A model generated the notes under the pieces. The model did no database searches. It saw only the letters and a program-made list of their open reading frames with translations, and was not told where the DNA came from. This document shows positions 50,044 to 58,654 of a DNA stretch of 64,000 nt, in pieces. The DNA lies in the NCBI RefSeq assembly GCF_018588885.1, contig NZ_JAFFIW010000003.1:186001-250000 (forward strand), written 5' to 3'. The first letter of the stretch is position 1; each line of letters begins with the position of its first letter. The position numbers and the translations under genes are program-made. The DNA is from Mesorhizobium sp. dw_380 (GTDB lineage: Bacteria; Pseudomonadota; Alphaproteobacteria; Rhizobiales; Rhizobiaceae).

Positions 50044-51057
50044 TCACCCCTTCCCCGCCCGCCCGAGCACCCGCGCATAAAGCTCGCCGACGATGCCGCG
50101 GCGGAAGATCAGCACGCAGACCATGAAGATCAGGCCGGTGGCGATGGTCACCGGAAAGCCGGAGGTGGCAAGCGTGTTTTCCAGTCCGACGACCAGGCTG
50201 GCGCCGATGACCGGGCCGACCATCGTGCCGATGCCGCCGAGAAGCGTCATCAGGATCACCTCGCCCGACATCTGCCAGGTGACGTCGGTCAGCGTGGCGA
50301 ACTGGAAGACGATCGCCTTGAGGGACCCGGCCAGGCCGGCCAGTGCCGCCGACATGATGAAGGCGGCAAGCTTGTAGCTGGCGACGGAATAGCCCAGCGA
50401 AATGGCGCGATTTTCGTTTTCCCGGATCGAGCGCAGGATCATGCCGAAGGGCGAATTGACGATGCGCCAGATGGCGAAGACGCCGAGCAGGAACACCGCC
50501 AGCACGAAATAATACATGTTGATCGAGACGTTCAGGTCGAGGACGCCGAGCAGGACGCCGCGCGGCACGCCTTGGATGCCGTCCTCGCCTTGGGTGAAGG
50601 GCGCCTGCACGCAGAAGAAGAAGAACATCTGCGACAGCGCCAGCGTGATCATGGCGAAATAGATGCCTTGCCGGCGAATGGCGAAGAAGCCCATGACGAG
50701 GCCGAGCAGCGCGGCACCCGCCATGCCGAGCAGGATGCCGGCTTCCGGCGGCCAGCCCCACACCTTGACGGCATGCGCGGTGAAGTAGGCGGCGCCGCCG
50801 AAGAAGGTGGCGTGGCCGAACGACAGCAGGCCGGTATAGCCGAGCAGGAGATTGAACGCGCAGGCGAACAGCGCGAAACACAGCATCTTCATCAGGAAGA
50901 TCGGATAGACGAAGAACGGCGCCGCCAGCAGCGCCAGTATGGCGAGCCCGACCAGCGTCCATTCGAGCCATGCGGGGGTTCTGGCCGATGTCTCGCGAAG
51001 CGTCAGCTCGGCCATGTCAGATGTTTCTTCCAACATCTCGGATGTCCCTTCCGACAT
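50044..51057 (-). CDS. livM: Branched-chain amino-acid ABC transporter permease LivM
   Basis: A 337-aa inner-membrane permease with about 8-10 helices. LLLGYTGLLSFGHATFFGGAAY is the family's N-terminal signature and IRENENRAISLGYSVASYKLAAF is the ATPase-docking loop. It is the last gene of the livKGFHM operon. Three start codons are possible at 51057, 51036 and 51015 because a 21-bp unit with a Shine-Dalgarno sequence and an ATG is repeated three times. The last (MAELTL) probably reflects the original start. The extra residues (SEGTSE, LEETSD) look non-functional. Transports leucine/isoleucine/valine or related compounds. Confidence 0.9.
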   Translation of the reverse strand: MSEGTSEMLEETSDMAELTLRETSARTPAWLEWTLVGLAILALLAAPFFVYPIFLMKMLCFALFACAFNLLLGYTGLLSFGHATFFGGAAYFTAHAVKVWGWPPEAGILLGMAGAALLGLVMGFFAIRRQGIYFAMITLALSQMFFFFCVQAPFTQGEDGIQGVPRGVLLGVLDLNVSINMYYFVLAVFLLGVFAIWRIVNSPFGMILRSIRENENRAISLGYSVASYKLAAFIMSAALAGLAGSLKAIVFQFATLTDVTWQMSGEVILMTLLGGIGTMVGPVIGASLVVGLENTLATSGFPVTIATGLIFMVCVLIFRRGIVGELYARVLGRAGKG

Positions 51058-51073
51058 TTCAGGCGTCCCTTCC
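51011..51073. repeat. Three tandem 21-bp repeats at the livH-livM junction
   Basis: Imperfect units 51011-51031, 51032-51052 and 51053-51073. On the minus strand each contains GGAAG and, in all three, an ATG six to eleven bases later, so the translation start module of livM is triplicated in frame (7 residues per unit). The outermost unit overlaps the livH stop codon. Confidence 0.8.
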
Positions 51074-51946
51074 GAACAGGCCGGCCGGCCGCACCAGAAG
51101 CACGATCGCCATGATGACGAAGACCACGAGGTTGGAAGCCTCGGGGTAGAAGACCTTGGTCAGGCCCTCGGCGAGACCAAGCATGTAGCCGGTGACGATC
51201 GCGCCGAGGATCGACCCCATGCCGCCGACCACGACCACCGCGAAGACGACGATGATGAGATCCGATCCCATCAGCGGACTGACCTGATAGACGGGTGCGG
51301 CCAGAATTCCGGCAAGCCCGGCAAGGGCGGAGCCGAGGCCATAGGTAAGCGTCAGCAGCAGCGGCACGTTGACGCCGAAGGCCTGGACGAGATGGGGATT
51401 TTCGGTTGCCGCGCGCAGGTAGGAACCAAGCCTGGTCTTCTCGATCAACGCCCAGGTTCCGAAGCAGACGATCAGCGAGGCGACCACGACCCAGCCGCGA
51501 TAATTGGGCAGGAACATGAAGCCGAGATTCGTGCCTCCCGAAAGCAGCGGCGGCACGGCGTAGGGGTTTCCCGACACGCCGTAGTAGTAGCGGAATATGC
51601 CTTCGAGCACGAGGGCGAGGCCGAAGGTGAAGAGCAGGCCGTAGAGCGGATCGGTGTCGTAAAGCCGCGACAATGCCAGGCGCTCGACGACGATGCCGAA
51701 CAGGCCGACGATCAGCGGTGCAAGGATCAGAGCGGGCCAATAGCCGATGCCGAGATAGGTGAGCAGCAGGTAACCGATGAAGGCGCCCAGCATGTACTGG
51801 GCGCCATGGGCGAAATTGATGACGCGCAGCAGGCCGAATATGACGGCCAGGCCCAGGCTCAGCATGGCGTAGAAGGAGCCGTTGATCAGCCCGACCAGCA
51901 GTTGGCCGAGGAATGCCTGGACGGGGATGCCGAAGATCATCGTCAT
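51059..51946 (-). CDS. livH: Branched-chain amino-acid ABC transporter permease LivH
   Basis: A 295-aa inner-membrane permease with about eight helices. It shows GLINGSFYAMLSLGLAVIFGLLRVINFAHG near the N-terminus, RAATENPHLVQAFGVNV for the ATPase-docking loop, and VVVVGGMGSILGAIVTGY. Start: ATG 51944-51946 (an ATG two codons later is also possible), seven bases after the livF stop. Its stop codon is one base before the first livM start and lies inside the 21-bp repeat. Forms the channel with LivM. Confidence 0.92.
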   Translation of the reverse strand: MTMIFGIPVQAFLGQLLVGLINGSFYAMLSLGLAVIFGLLRVINFAHGAQYMLGAFIGYLLLTYLGIGYWPALILAPLIVGLFGIVVERLALSRLYDTDPLYGLLFTFGLALVLEGIFRYYYGVSGNPYAVPPLLSGGTNLGFMFLPNYRGWVVVASLIVCFGTWALIEKTRLGSYLRAATENPHLVQAFGVNVPLLLTLTYGLGSALAGLAGILAAPVYQVSPLMGSDLIIVVFAVVVVGGMGSILGAIVTGYMLGLAEGLTKVFYPEASNLVVFVIMAIVLLVRPAGLFGRDA

Positions 51947-51953
51947 GGCGCCA

Positions 51954-52664
51954 TCATACTCCCAGCACCTCATGGAGCTGCGTCATACGGTCAGCCAGTT
52001 CGCCGGTCGGGAACCCGCCGACGATCTTGCCGTGTTCCATAAGATAGAAACGATCGGCGACACGGCTGGCGAAGCGGAAGTTCTGCTCGACCAGCAGGAT
52101 CGTCATGCCGCGCTTTTTCAGCGTCGCCAGCAATTCGCCGATACGCTGCACGATGACAGGAGCCAGGCCCTCGGTCGGCTCGTCGAGAAGCAGCATCTTC
52201 ACCCCGGTCCGCAACATGCGCGCGATCGCCAGCATCTGCTGTTCGCCACCCGAGAGCCTGGTGCCGGGACTGTTGCGCCGCTCCTTCAGATTGGGGAAGA
52301 GATCGAATATCTCCTCGACGCTCATGCCGCCCTCGGCGACGACCGGCGGCAGCACCAGGTTCTCATCGACTGTCAGGGTCGCGAAGATACCGCGCTCCTC
52401 CGGCACGAAGCCGATGCCTTGATGCGCGGTGCGGTGCAGCGGCAGCCGCATCAGATCCGCACCATCGAAAACGATCTGGCCGCTTCGCTGGCGGATCAGC
52501 CCCATGATGGCGCGCAGCGTCGTCGTCTTGCCAACGCCGTTGCGGCCAAGCAGCGTCACCGTCTCGCCGGCAAACACCTGGAGATCGACGCCGTGCAGCG
52601 CATGGCCCTCGCCGTACCAGGCGTTGAGACCACGGACCGCAAGCAGGGGCGCGGCGCTAGTCAT
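51954..52664 (-). CDS. livF: Branched-chain amino-acid ABC transporter ATPase LivF
   Basis: A 236-aa cytoplasmic ABC ATPase. Walker A is GRNGVGKTT, followed by the signature LSGGEQQMLAIAR, Walker B LLLDEPTEGLAP and the switch histidine region LLVEQNFRFA. FVPEERGIFATLTVDENL is typical of LivF. Start ATG 52664 overlaps the livG stop by 8 bp. It energises uptake with LivG through LivH/LivM. Confidence 0.94.
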   Translation of the reverse strand: MTSAAPLLAVRGLNAWYGEGHALHGVDLQVFAGETVTLLGRNGVGKTTTLRAIMGLIRQRSGQIVFDGADLMRLPLHRTAHQGIGFVPEERGIFATLTVDENLVLPPVVAEGGMSVEEIFDLFPNLKERRNSPGTRLSGGEQQMLAIARMLRTGVKMLLLDEPTEGLAPVIVQRIGELLATLKKRGMTILLVEQNFRFASRVADRFYLMEHGKIVGGFPTGELADRMTQLHEVLGV

Positions 52665-53430
52665 CGGCGGTGCCCATATAGGCGACCTTCACGCGTTCGT
52701 CGCGGCTGACGGTGGCGTAGTCGCCGGCCGCCAACACCTCGCCGCGCTGCATGACGGTTATCCAGTCGCAAAGGTCGGCGACGACAGTCAGATTGTGCTC
52801 GACCATCAGAACCGCGCGGTCCCTCGCCACCGAACGGATGAGATCGGAAACCGTGGCCACGTCCTCATGCCCCATGCCGGCCATCGGCTCGTCCAGCAGC
52901 AGCACTTTCGGATCGAGCGCCAGGGTCGTGGCGATCTCGAGCACGCGTTTCCTGCCATAGGAAAGATCGCCGGCCAGCCTGTTCCTGGCATCGTCGAGGC
53001 CGACCGCGCGCAGCAGTTCCATGGCGCGCGGCGTCAACCGGTCGAGCGCCGACAGCGAGCGCCAGAACTGAACGGCAAGCCCGCCAGGCCGCTGCAGAGC
53101 GACGCGCACATTGTCGAGCACGCTGAGATGCGGAAAAATCGCCGATATCTGGAACGAGCGCACCAGCCCCATGCGCGCCACCCTTGCCGGCGGCGTGCGG
53201 GTGATGTCGTGGCCGAGCAGTTCGATCCTGCCGCTGGTCGGCGCCAGGAACTTGGTAAGCAGGTTGAAGACCGTCGTCTTGCCGGCGCCATTGGGACCGA
53301 TCAAGGCATGGATGTTGCGATGGCGGACATCGAGGTCGACATTCCTGACGGCGACGAAACCCGCGAAGTCGCGCCGCAGCCCGCGGGCGGACAGCACCAC
53401 AAGCGGTTCGTCGAGGTCAGGCGCCGCCAT
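52657..53430 (-). CDS. livG: Branched-chain amino-acid ABC transporter ATPase LivG
   Basis: A 257-aa cytoplasmic ABC ATPase. Walker A is GPNGAGKTT, Walker B LLLDEPMAGMGHED, and the signature is LSYGRKRVLEIA, the variant usual for LivG rather than LSGGQ. VRSFQISAIFPHLSVLDNV marks the family's Q-loop region. Start: ATG 53428-53430, 12 bp after the binding-protein gene; its end overlaps livF by 8 bp. The tight spacing shows one operon. Confidence 0.94.
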   Translation of the reverse strand: MAAPDLDEPLVVLSARGLRRDFAGFVAVRNVDLDVRHRNIHALIGPNGAGKTTVFNLLTKFLAPTSGRIELLGHDITRTPPARVARMGLVRSFQISAIFPHLSVLDNVRVALQRPGGLAVQFWRSLSALDRLTPRAMELLRAVGLDDARNRLAGDLSYGRKRVLEIATTLALDPKVLLLDEPMAGMGHEDVATVSDLIRSVARDRAVLMVEHNLTVVADLCDWITVMQRGEVLAAGDYATVSRDERVKVAYMGTADD

Positions 53431-53442
53431 CGGCCGCGCCGA

Positions 53443-54651
53443 TCACTGCGACGCCGTTGGACAGCCGCTTTCCTTCTCGCTCAGGAAGGCCTCGTTGCCG
53501 GGGATGGTGGTGAGATATTTATAGTAGTCCCAATCCTTGCTGCTCTCGCCGGGCGCCTTGACCTGGTAGAGATACATGTCGTGGACCATGTTGCCGTCGG
53601 ACTGGACCTTGCCGTTGGCGGTAAAGACGTCATTCACCGGCATCGAATGCAATTGCTTGGCCACGGCCTCGGTCTCGTCGGTGCCGGCCTTGTCGATCGC
53701 TTTCAGATACTGCGTCACCGCCGAATAGGTCGCGGCCTGGATCATGTTCGGCATGCGGTTGGTGCGCTTGAAAAAGCGCTGCCCGAACTCGCGGCTCTTG
53801 TCGTCGCGATCCCAGTAATACCCCTCGGTCAGCACGACGCCTTGCGCGGCCTGAAGGCCCAGCCCATGCACCTCGGCCAGCGTGAACAGAAGTGCCGCAA
53901 GGCGCTGGCCGCCCTGGACGATGCCGAATTCGGCGGCCTGCTTGATGGAATTAGAGGTGTCGAGGCCGGCATTCGCCAGCCCGATGACCTTGGCGCCCGA
54001 CGATTGCGCCTGCAGCAGGAAGGATGAATAGTCGGTCGCCCCAAGCGGATAGCGCACCTCGCCCAACACCTTGCCGCCGTGGCTCTCGACGAACTTGGCG
54101 GTCTGTTCCTTGAGCGAATAGCCGAAGGCATAGTCGACGGTGACGAAAAACCAGCTGTCGCCGCCCTGCTGCACGAGAGAGCCGCCGGTTCCGACCGCCT
54201 GCGAATGGGTGTCGTAGGCCCAGTGGAACCCGTAGGGCGAGCATTGCTTGCCGGTGAGGTCGGTGGTCGCCGCGCCGGTAACGATATCGATTTTCTTCTT
54301 TTCCTTGGAAATGCCCTGGACGGCGAGCGCGACCGAGGAGGTCGTCAGCTCCATGATGGCATCGACCTGTTCGGTGTCATACCACTGCCGCGCGATGTTG
54401 GAGGCGATATCGGGCTTGTTCTGGTGATCGGCGCTGATGATCTCGACCGGCGCGCCCTGCACCTTGCCGCCGAAATCCTCGACCGCCATCTTGGCCGCCT
54501 CGACCGACCATTTGCCGCCGAAATCGGCATAGACGCCCGATTGGTCGTTGAGGATGCCGATCTTGACCTTGCCATCGGAAATTTCGGCGGCCGAGGCGGG
54601 GATTGCGGTTGCGGCAAGGAGCGCGGCGGAAACGAAATAGCATAGCTTCAT
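53443..54651 (-). CDS. livK: Branched-chain amino-acid-type ABC transporter binding protein
   Basis: A 402-aa periplasmic binding protein (Peripla_BP_6 family). A signal peptide (about residues 1-22, IPASA-AE) precedes the two-lobed domain, with KIGILNDQSGVYADFGGKWS, ELTTSSVALAVQGISKEKKK, FFVTVDYAFGYSLKEQT and LGATDYSSFLLQAQSSGAKV. At about 400 residues it is longer than classical LivK and matches the urea/amide/aromatic-binding relatives, so the ligand may not be a branched-chain amino acid. First gene of the operon; ATG 54649-54651. Confidence 0.88.
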   Translation of the reverse strand: MKLCYFVSAALLAATAIPASAAEISDGKVKIGILNDQSGVYADFGGKWSVEAAKMAVEDFGGKVQGAPVEIISADHQNKPDIASNIARQWYDTEQVDAIMELTTSSVALAVQGISKEKKKIDIVTGAATTDLTGKQCSPYGFHWAYDTHSQAVGTGGSLVQQGGDSWFFVTVDYAFGYSLKEQTAKFVESHGGKVLGEVRYPLGATDYSSFLLQAQSSGAKVIGLANAGLDTSNSIKQAAEFGIVQGGQRLAALLFTLAEVHGLGLQAAQGVVLTEGYYWDRDDKSREFGQRFFKRTNRMPNMIQAATYSAVTQYLKAIDKAGTDETEAVAKQLHSMPVNDVFTANGKVQSDGNMVHDMYLYQVKAPGESSKDWDYYKYLTTIPGNEAFLSEKESGCPTASQ

Positions 54652-54992
54652 TGTCTACTTCCTCCCATTATGAACCTGATCGCCCCCCAACGATCACCAG
54701 CAAGCGGTATTGAACATGAGCAAGATGAGCATGAACGGCAAGGGGCCGTTGCGGATTTCATGTCCGAAGCGGCGCGGAGTTTTGCGCAGGCAACAAGCTC
54801 CTCAGCCCTCAGCGGCGACGAGATGGCCGTTGCCGATATCCTGCAACAGATCGAGCACCCGCGCCTGCACCGGACTGAAAACCGTTTCACACTTTTCCTG
54901 GAATTGCTCTAGCGGCAGCCTTACCGGCATCGACATGCAGCGCCACGGCTTGCCATCTGTTTTTCGCTGCCCGGGACGAATCGTGACCTCGG
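54652..54992. other. Mostly non-coding region upstream of the liv operon
   Basis: A 341-bp gap holding the liv promoter and a possible 44-codon frame (54802-54936, listed separately). I see no clear -35/-10 pair, dyad or riboswitch. Confidence 0.4.
54802..54936 (-). CDS. Possible 44-aa hypothetical protein
   Basis: An ATG-started frame encoding MSMPVRLPLEQFQEKCETVF then VQARVLDLLQDIGNGHLVAAEG. The composition is protein-like (amphipathic helices, no rare-codon clusters), but it has no recognised relatives and a weak ribosome-binding site. It reads towards the liv operon, 150 bp before livK. It could equally be chance. Confidence 0.3.
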   Translation of the reverse strand: MSMPVRLPLEQFQEKCETVFSPVQARVLDLLQDIGNGHLVAAEG

Positions 54993-55496
54993 CTACCTGG
55001 CTGTCGCTCTCTGATTGTGCTGACGGGGATTGTGCTGGCGGGCATAGGCCACACAGGCGTCCACCGTGCTGACACAAAGCGCGTCGCGCTCGTTCGGCAA
55101 ATTGTTGTCGCCGGCATAGGCGACTTCTGCGACGCGGCCGCCGACCATGCGAATCTGCGTGTTGCAATAGCCGCCGGGAGCGACATTGACGGAACCGCCG
55201 ACCGTCGGGATCGCCCCCACGGCCAGGGCGGGAACGACGACGCTGAGATTGCCCCGCTGGACGACACGCTGATAAGTCCAGATCTGCCCGGAGTGGCCGA
55301 CATCCGCCGTGGCGGTCGGAAACCCCGCGCACATTCGAACGTCGGCTTCGCTGAGGCCGACCATCTCCTTGCGGGCCGCAGCCGCCGTGGGGTCAACCTT
55401 GGCGATGCGCGACGTGTCGTCGGGAACGACGCAGGAAGACTGGACGACCACGACGAGGCCAGGAAGGGCAAGCTTTCGAATACAGGAAAATGTCAT
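54993..55496 (-). CDS. Hypothetical exported protein
   Basis: A 167-aa protein with an N-terminal hydrophobic segment (about residues 8-20) followed by SSCVVPD. The Cys could be a lipidation site, but the -3 residue is Gln, which is atypical. The body has VGLSEADVRMCAGFPTATADVGHSGQIWTY, close in style to small outer-membrane-assembly or SmpA/OmlA-like folds (a sequence resemblance only), and paired cysteines. Start: ATG 55494-55496. Single gene, unknown function, likely periplasmic or lipid-anchored. Confidence 0.6.
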   Translation of the reverse strand: MTFSCIRKLALPGLVVVVQSSCVVPDDTSRIAKVDPTAAAARKEMVGLSEADVRMCAGFPTATADVGHSGQIWTYQRVVQRGNLSVVVPALAVGAIPTVGGSVNVAPGGYCNTQIRMVGGRVAEVAYAGDNNLPNERDALCVSTVDACVAYARQHNPRQHNQRATAR

Positions 55497-55988
55497 ACCG
55501 ATTGTCGGATTTGCGTGGCGCCCGGCCGCGTTCTTTACCTAAGCAAACGGGCGAGCGGATCAACCCGTGTGGCTTCACGAAAAAGTGGCCATGGCTGCTG
55601 TATCGAGGATTGCGCGTCGCCGCGCTCCGCCCATGTGATGACGAAGCGACGGGCGCTGCGCTAATCGCGAGGGCGGTCTGTCAACGCAAGCGCCGTCAAA
55701 ACTTCCGGGGCGACGAACCGGCGGACAGTCGGTTTTCGCCGTCGATCAGGTCTCCAGCGGATCGAGCGACAGTCCGGGAACGAGACGCGGCACCTCGCTT
55801 CTCCAATCTCGATGCCAAGGTCAGCGGCGTCTTGTGCTCGCTGCCTCAGGATTTTTGAGAGAATATTCCCAACTTTGACGAGATCGGCGAAACACGTTCT
55901 TTGATAAGATCGATAGAATTTCTGACGATGTGACCAAGCCTGGGCAATCCGCCTTGCTGCCATGACTTCACAACCGCAGAGATCAATC
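55497..55988. other. 492-bp non-coding region upstream of metQ
   Basis: Open frames here have poor composition and no recognisable product. The last 130 bp must hold the metQ promoter and leader. I looked for a SAM-II or SAM-I type riboswitch fold and saw no convincing conserved core. Around 55560-55660 the sequence (GAAGCGACGGGCGCTGCGC) is reminiscent of a decayed RIME-type element, without clear arms. Confidence 0.4.
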
Positions 55989-56843
55989 ATGTCCGACGTC
56001 AACAACACTTTGCCATCTTCCCCTTGGTCAACCCTGAACCGGCGCACCGGCCTTGCTCTGCTGTTCGCCTCCGCCATCGCGATCGGCAGCCTGATGGCGC
56101 CCCATGCATCCTTCGCCGAGGACAAGAAGGCGATCAAGGTCGGCATCATCAGCGGCGAGGACGAGGATGTGTGGCGCGTCGTCGTCGCGCAGGCTGCCGA
56201 AAAGGGCCTCACCATCGAGACCGTGGTGTTCAACGACTACACCCAGCCCAACGAGGCGCTGGAGCGCGGCGAGATCGACGCCAACGCCTTCCAGCACCAG
56301 CCCTATCTCGACAACCAGATCAAGACGCAGGGCTACCACATCGTGCGCGTCGGTTACACCGGCGTCTGGCCGATCGGCCTCTACTCCAAGAAGCACAAAG
56401 CGGTCGCCGACCTGCCCGAGGGCGCGGTGATCGGCGTGCCCAACGACCCGTCCAATGAAGGCCGGGCGCTGCGCGTGCTGCAGAACGAGGGCGTGATCAA
56501 GCTGAAGGATGGCACCGGCATTCTCGCCACCACCGCCGACATCGCGGAAAACCCCAAGAAGGTCGAGATCAAGGAACTCGACGCCGGCATCGTCGGCCGC
56601 TCGGTCGAGGATCTCGACGCGGCCGTGGTCAACACCGACTGGGCGCTGAAAAGCGGCCTGACGCCTGAAAACCGCATCGCGCAGGAGCCGATCGCGGACA
56701 ATCCGTACCGCAACTTCATCGCGGTCAAGGTCGGCAATGAAAACGAGGCCTGGGTGAAGACGCTGGTCGCCTCCTACCAGAATGAAGCCGTGAAAGCCGA
56801 GTTCGACAAGGTCTACAAGGGCACCGGTCTCAGCGCCTATTGA
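55989..56843 (+). CDS. metQ: Methionine ABC transporter binding protein MetQ (NlpA family)
   Basis: A 284-aa periplasmic methionine-binding protein. An unusually long N-region (about 25 residues) precedes the hydrophobic signal core, with cleavage near ASFA-ED; there is no lipobox cysteine, so it is soluble rather than a lipoprotein. Family blocks are KVGIISGEDEDVWRVV, FNDYTQPNEALERGEIDANAFQHQPYL, GVPNDPSNEGRALRVLQ and AAVVNTDWALKSGL. I used ATG 55989; ATG 55962 is possible. It heads the metQNI operon. A hairpin (56884-56906) after it may protect its mRNA and raise its level over MetN/MetI. Confidence 0.92.
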   Translation: MSDVNNTLPSSPWSTLNRRTGLALLFASAIAIGSLMAPHASFAEDKKAIKVGIISGEDEDVWRVVVAQAAEKGLTIETVVFNDYTQPNEALERGEIDANAFQHQPYLDNQIKTQGYHIVRVGYTGVWPIGLYSKKHKAVADLPEGAVIGVPNDPSNEGRALRVLQNEGVIKLKDGTGILATTADIAENPKKVEIKELDAGIVGRSVEDLDAAVVNTDWALKSGLTPENRIAQEPIADNPYRNFIAVKVGNENEAWVKTLVASYQNEAVKAEFDKVYKGTGLSAY

Positions 56844-56883
56844 GACCATCCGGGCCCTGACGTGCCTGCTCCGACAGAAAAGG

Positions 56884-56906
56884 CGGTCCGCGCAAGGCGC
56901 GGGCCG
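56884..56906 (+). other. Intra-operon hairpin between metQ and metN
   Basis: Arms CGGTCCGCGC (56884-56893) and GCGCGGGCCG (56897-56906), paired except for one G-T, with a 3-base loop. No T-run. It is typical of RNA structures that stabilise the upstream cistron of binding-protein operons. Confidence 0.55.
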
Positions 56907-56931
56907 CAATCGTATTTTTCGGGATCCGCGT

Positions 56932-58020
56932 ATGAACCAGCATTTCACCGCAACCGCCGAGGCATCAGGTCAGGCCGACGCACCACCGCAAGACGTGGTG
57001 CGCCTTGTCGACCTGAAGCGCCGTTTTGGCGCAACGGCAGCGCTCGACGGCATCTCGCTGACGGTGCGCAAGGGCGAGATTCTCGGCATTATCGGCCGCA
57101 GCGGCGCCGGCAAGTCGACATTGATCCGCTGTTTGAACGGGCTGGAGCGGCCTGATTCCGGCGAGGTGGTCATCGAGGGCCGCGAGATCAGCCGGCTCGG
57201 CGAGCGCGACCTGCAGCCGCTGCGGCGGCGTATCGGCATGATCTTCCAGCACTTCAACCTGCTGTCGGCCAAGACCGTCGAGGACAATGTAGCGCTGCCG
57301 CTGAAGATCGAGGGGCGGCCGAAGGCGGAGCGGCTGGCACGTGCAGCCGAACTGCTCGACCTCGTCGGCCTGTCGGAGAAGGCAAAGGCCTATCCGGCGT
57401 CGCTGTCTGGCGGGCAGAAGCAGCGCGTCGGCATCGCCAGGGCGCTGGCCGCGCGCCCGGCGCTGCTCTTGTCGGATGAAGCGACATCGGCGCTCGACCC
57501 GGAGACGACGCGGTCGATCCTTGCCTTACTCAGAGACATCAACCGGCAGCTTGGCCTGACCATCCTTTTGATCACGCATGAGATGGAAGTGATCCGCTCG
57601 ATCGCCGACCGCGTGGCGGTGATCGATGCCGGACGCATTGTCGAGGAAGGGCCGGTCTGGTCGGTGTTCGCCGACCCGCGCTCCGACGTCACACGCAGCC
57701 TGCTTGGCGCGATCCGGCCGCGGCTGCCGGCCGAACTGTCGGCGCGGCTACTGCCGGCGGCCGGCGCGGAGACGATCCTGCGCGTCGACGTGGCCGGCGA
57801 GGCCGCGCGCGGTCCGTTGCTCTCGGATCTCGCGGCAATCGTCCCTGGTCCGTTCCGCCTGGTCCATGGCGGCATCGACCATGTCCAGCAGCAGCCGGTC
57901 GGCACGCTGTTCCTTTCTGTTCCCGGCAGCGATGCAAGGCATCTCGCCGAGGTGATCACATTCCTGAAGACCCGCCAGGCGCGGGTGGAGGTGCTTGGCC
58001 ATGTCGCCGATTCTGTTTGA
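56932..58020 (+). CDS. metN: Methionine ABC transporter ATPase MetN
   Basis: A 362-aa cytoplasmic ATPase. Walker A is GRSGAGKST, followed by the Q-loop FQHFNLLSAKTVEDNV, signature LSGGQKQRVGIAR, Walker B LLLSDEATSALDP and His switch LITHEMEV. The last 85 residues are the NIL regulatory domain (ARHLAEVITFLKTRQARVEV) that binds methionine and inhibits transport. Start ATG 56932. The gene overlaps metI by 20 bp, so translation is coupled. Confidence 0.95.
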   Translation: MNQHFTATAEASGQADAPPQDVVRLVDLKRRFGATAALDGISLTVRKGEILGIIGRSGAGKSTLIRCLNGLERPDSGEVVIEGREISRLGERDLQPLRRRIGMIFQHFNLLSAKTVEDNVALPLKIEGRPKAERLARAAELLDLVGLSEKAKAYPASLSGGQKQRVGIARALAARPALLLSDEATSALDPETTRSILALLRDINRQLGLTILLITHEMEVIRSIADRVAVIDAGRIVEEGPVWSVFADPRSDVTRSLLGAIRPRLPAELSARLLPAAGAETILRVDVAGEAARGPLLSDLAAIVPGPFRLVHGGIDHVQQQPVGTLFLSVPGSDARHLAEVITFLKTRQARVEVLGHVADSV

Positions 58021-58654
58021 GCTTCTGCTGCGGTCGATCTGGGAGACGGTGCTGATGACGGCCGCCTCCGGCCTCATTTCGCTGGTGTTCGGCCTGCCGC
58101 TCGGGCTCGCCTTGATCTCCACCGAACGCGGCGGCATTGCCGAAAGCCTGTGGGTCAACCGTGTGCTCGGCGCCGTCATCAACGGCTTCCGCTCGGTACC
58201 CTTCATCATCCTTCTGGTGGCGCTGATCCCGCTGACCAGGCTGATCGTCGGCACCTCGATCGGCACCTGGGCGGCCATCGTGCCGCTGTCGATCGCCGCG
58301 ACGCCCTATTATGCGCGTATCGCCGAAGTGTCGCTGCGCGAGGTCGACCACGGCCTGATCGAGGCAGCGCGCGCCATGGGCGGCAACCGCTGGACGATCA
58401 TCCGCGAAGTGCTGGTGCCCGAAGCGCTGCCCGGCATCGTCGCCGGCTTTACGGTGACGCTGGTGACGCTGATCGGCGCCTCGGCCATGGCCGGCGCCAT
58501 CGGTGCCGGTGGCCTCGGCGACCTCGCCATCCGCTATGGCTACCAGCGTTTCGAGACGTCGGTCATGATCGCCGTTGTCATCGTGCTGATCGTGCTGGTC
58601 TGCGGCATCCAGTGGGTGGGGGACCGCCTGGTGGCGCGGCTGGATCGCAGATGA
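58001..58654 (+). CDS. metI: Methionine ABC transporter permease MetI
   Basis: A 217-aa inner-membrane permease with about five helices. The EAA loop is EAARAMGGNRWTIIREVLVPEALPG, and LIGASAMAGAIGAGGLGDLAIRYGYQRF is the family signature. ATG 58001 lies within the end of metN. It completes the MetQNI importer for D- and L-methionine. The transcript runs into a RIME-like palindrome 19 bp after the stop, which may end it. Confidence 0.94.
   Translation: MSPILFELLLRSIWETVLMTAASGLISLVFGLPLGLALISTERGGIAESLWVNRVLGAVINGFRSVPFIILLVALIPLTRLIVGTSIGTWAAIVPLSIAATPYYARIAEVSLREVDHGLIEAARAMGGNRWTIIREVLVPEALPGIVAGFTVTLVTLIGASAMAGAIGAGGLGDLAIRYGYQRFETSVMIAVVIVLIVLVCGIQWVGDRLVARLDRR

Noticed and set aside
51011..51073. 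CRISPR-like array
   Set aside because: The 21-bp units are directly adjacent without spacers and encode part of livM; no cas gene is present anywhere in the window.
55860..55988. SAM riboswitch upstream of metQ
   Set aside because: Considered because of the methionine importer, but no conserved SAM-II or SAM-I core or pseudoknot pairing could be traced.
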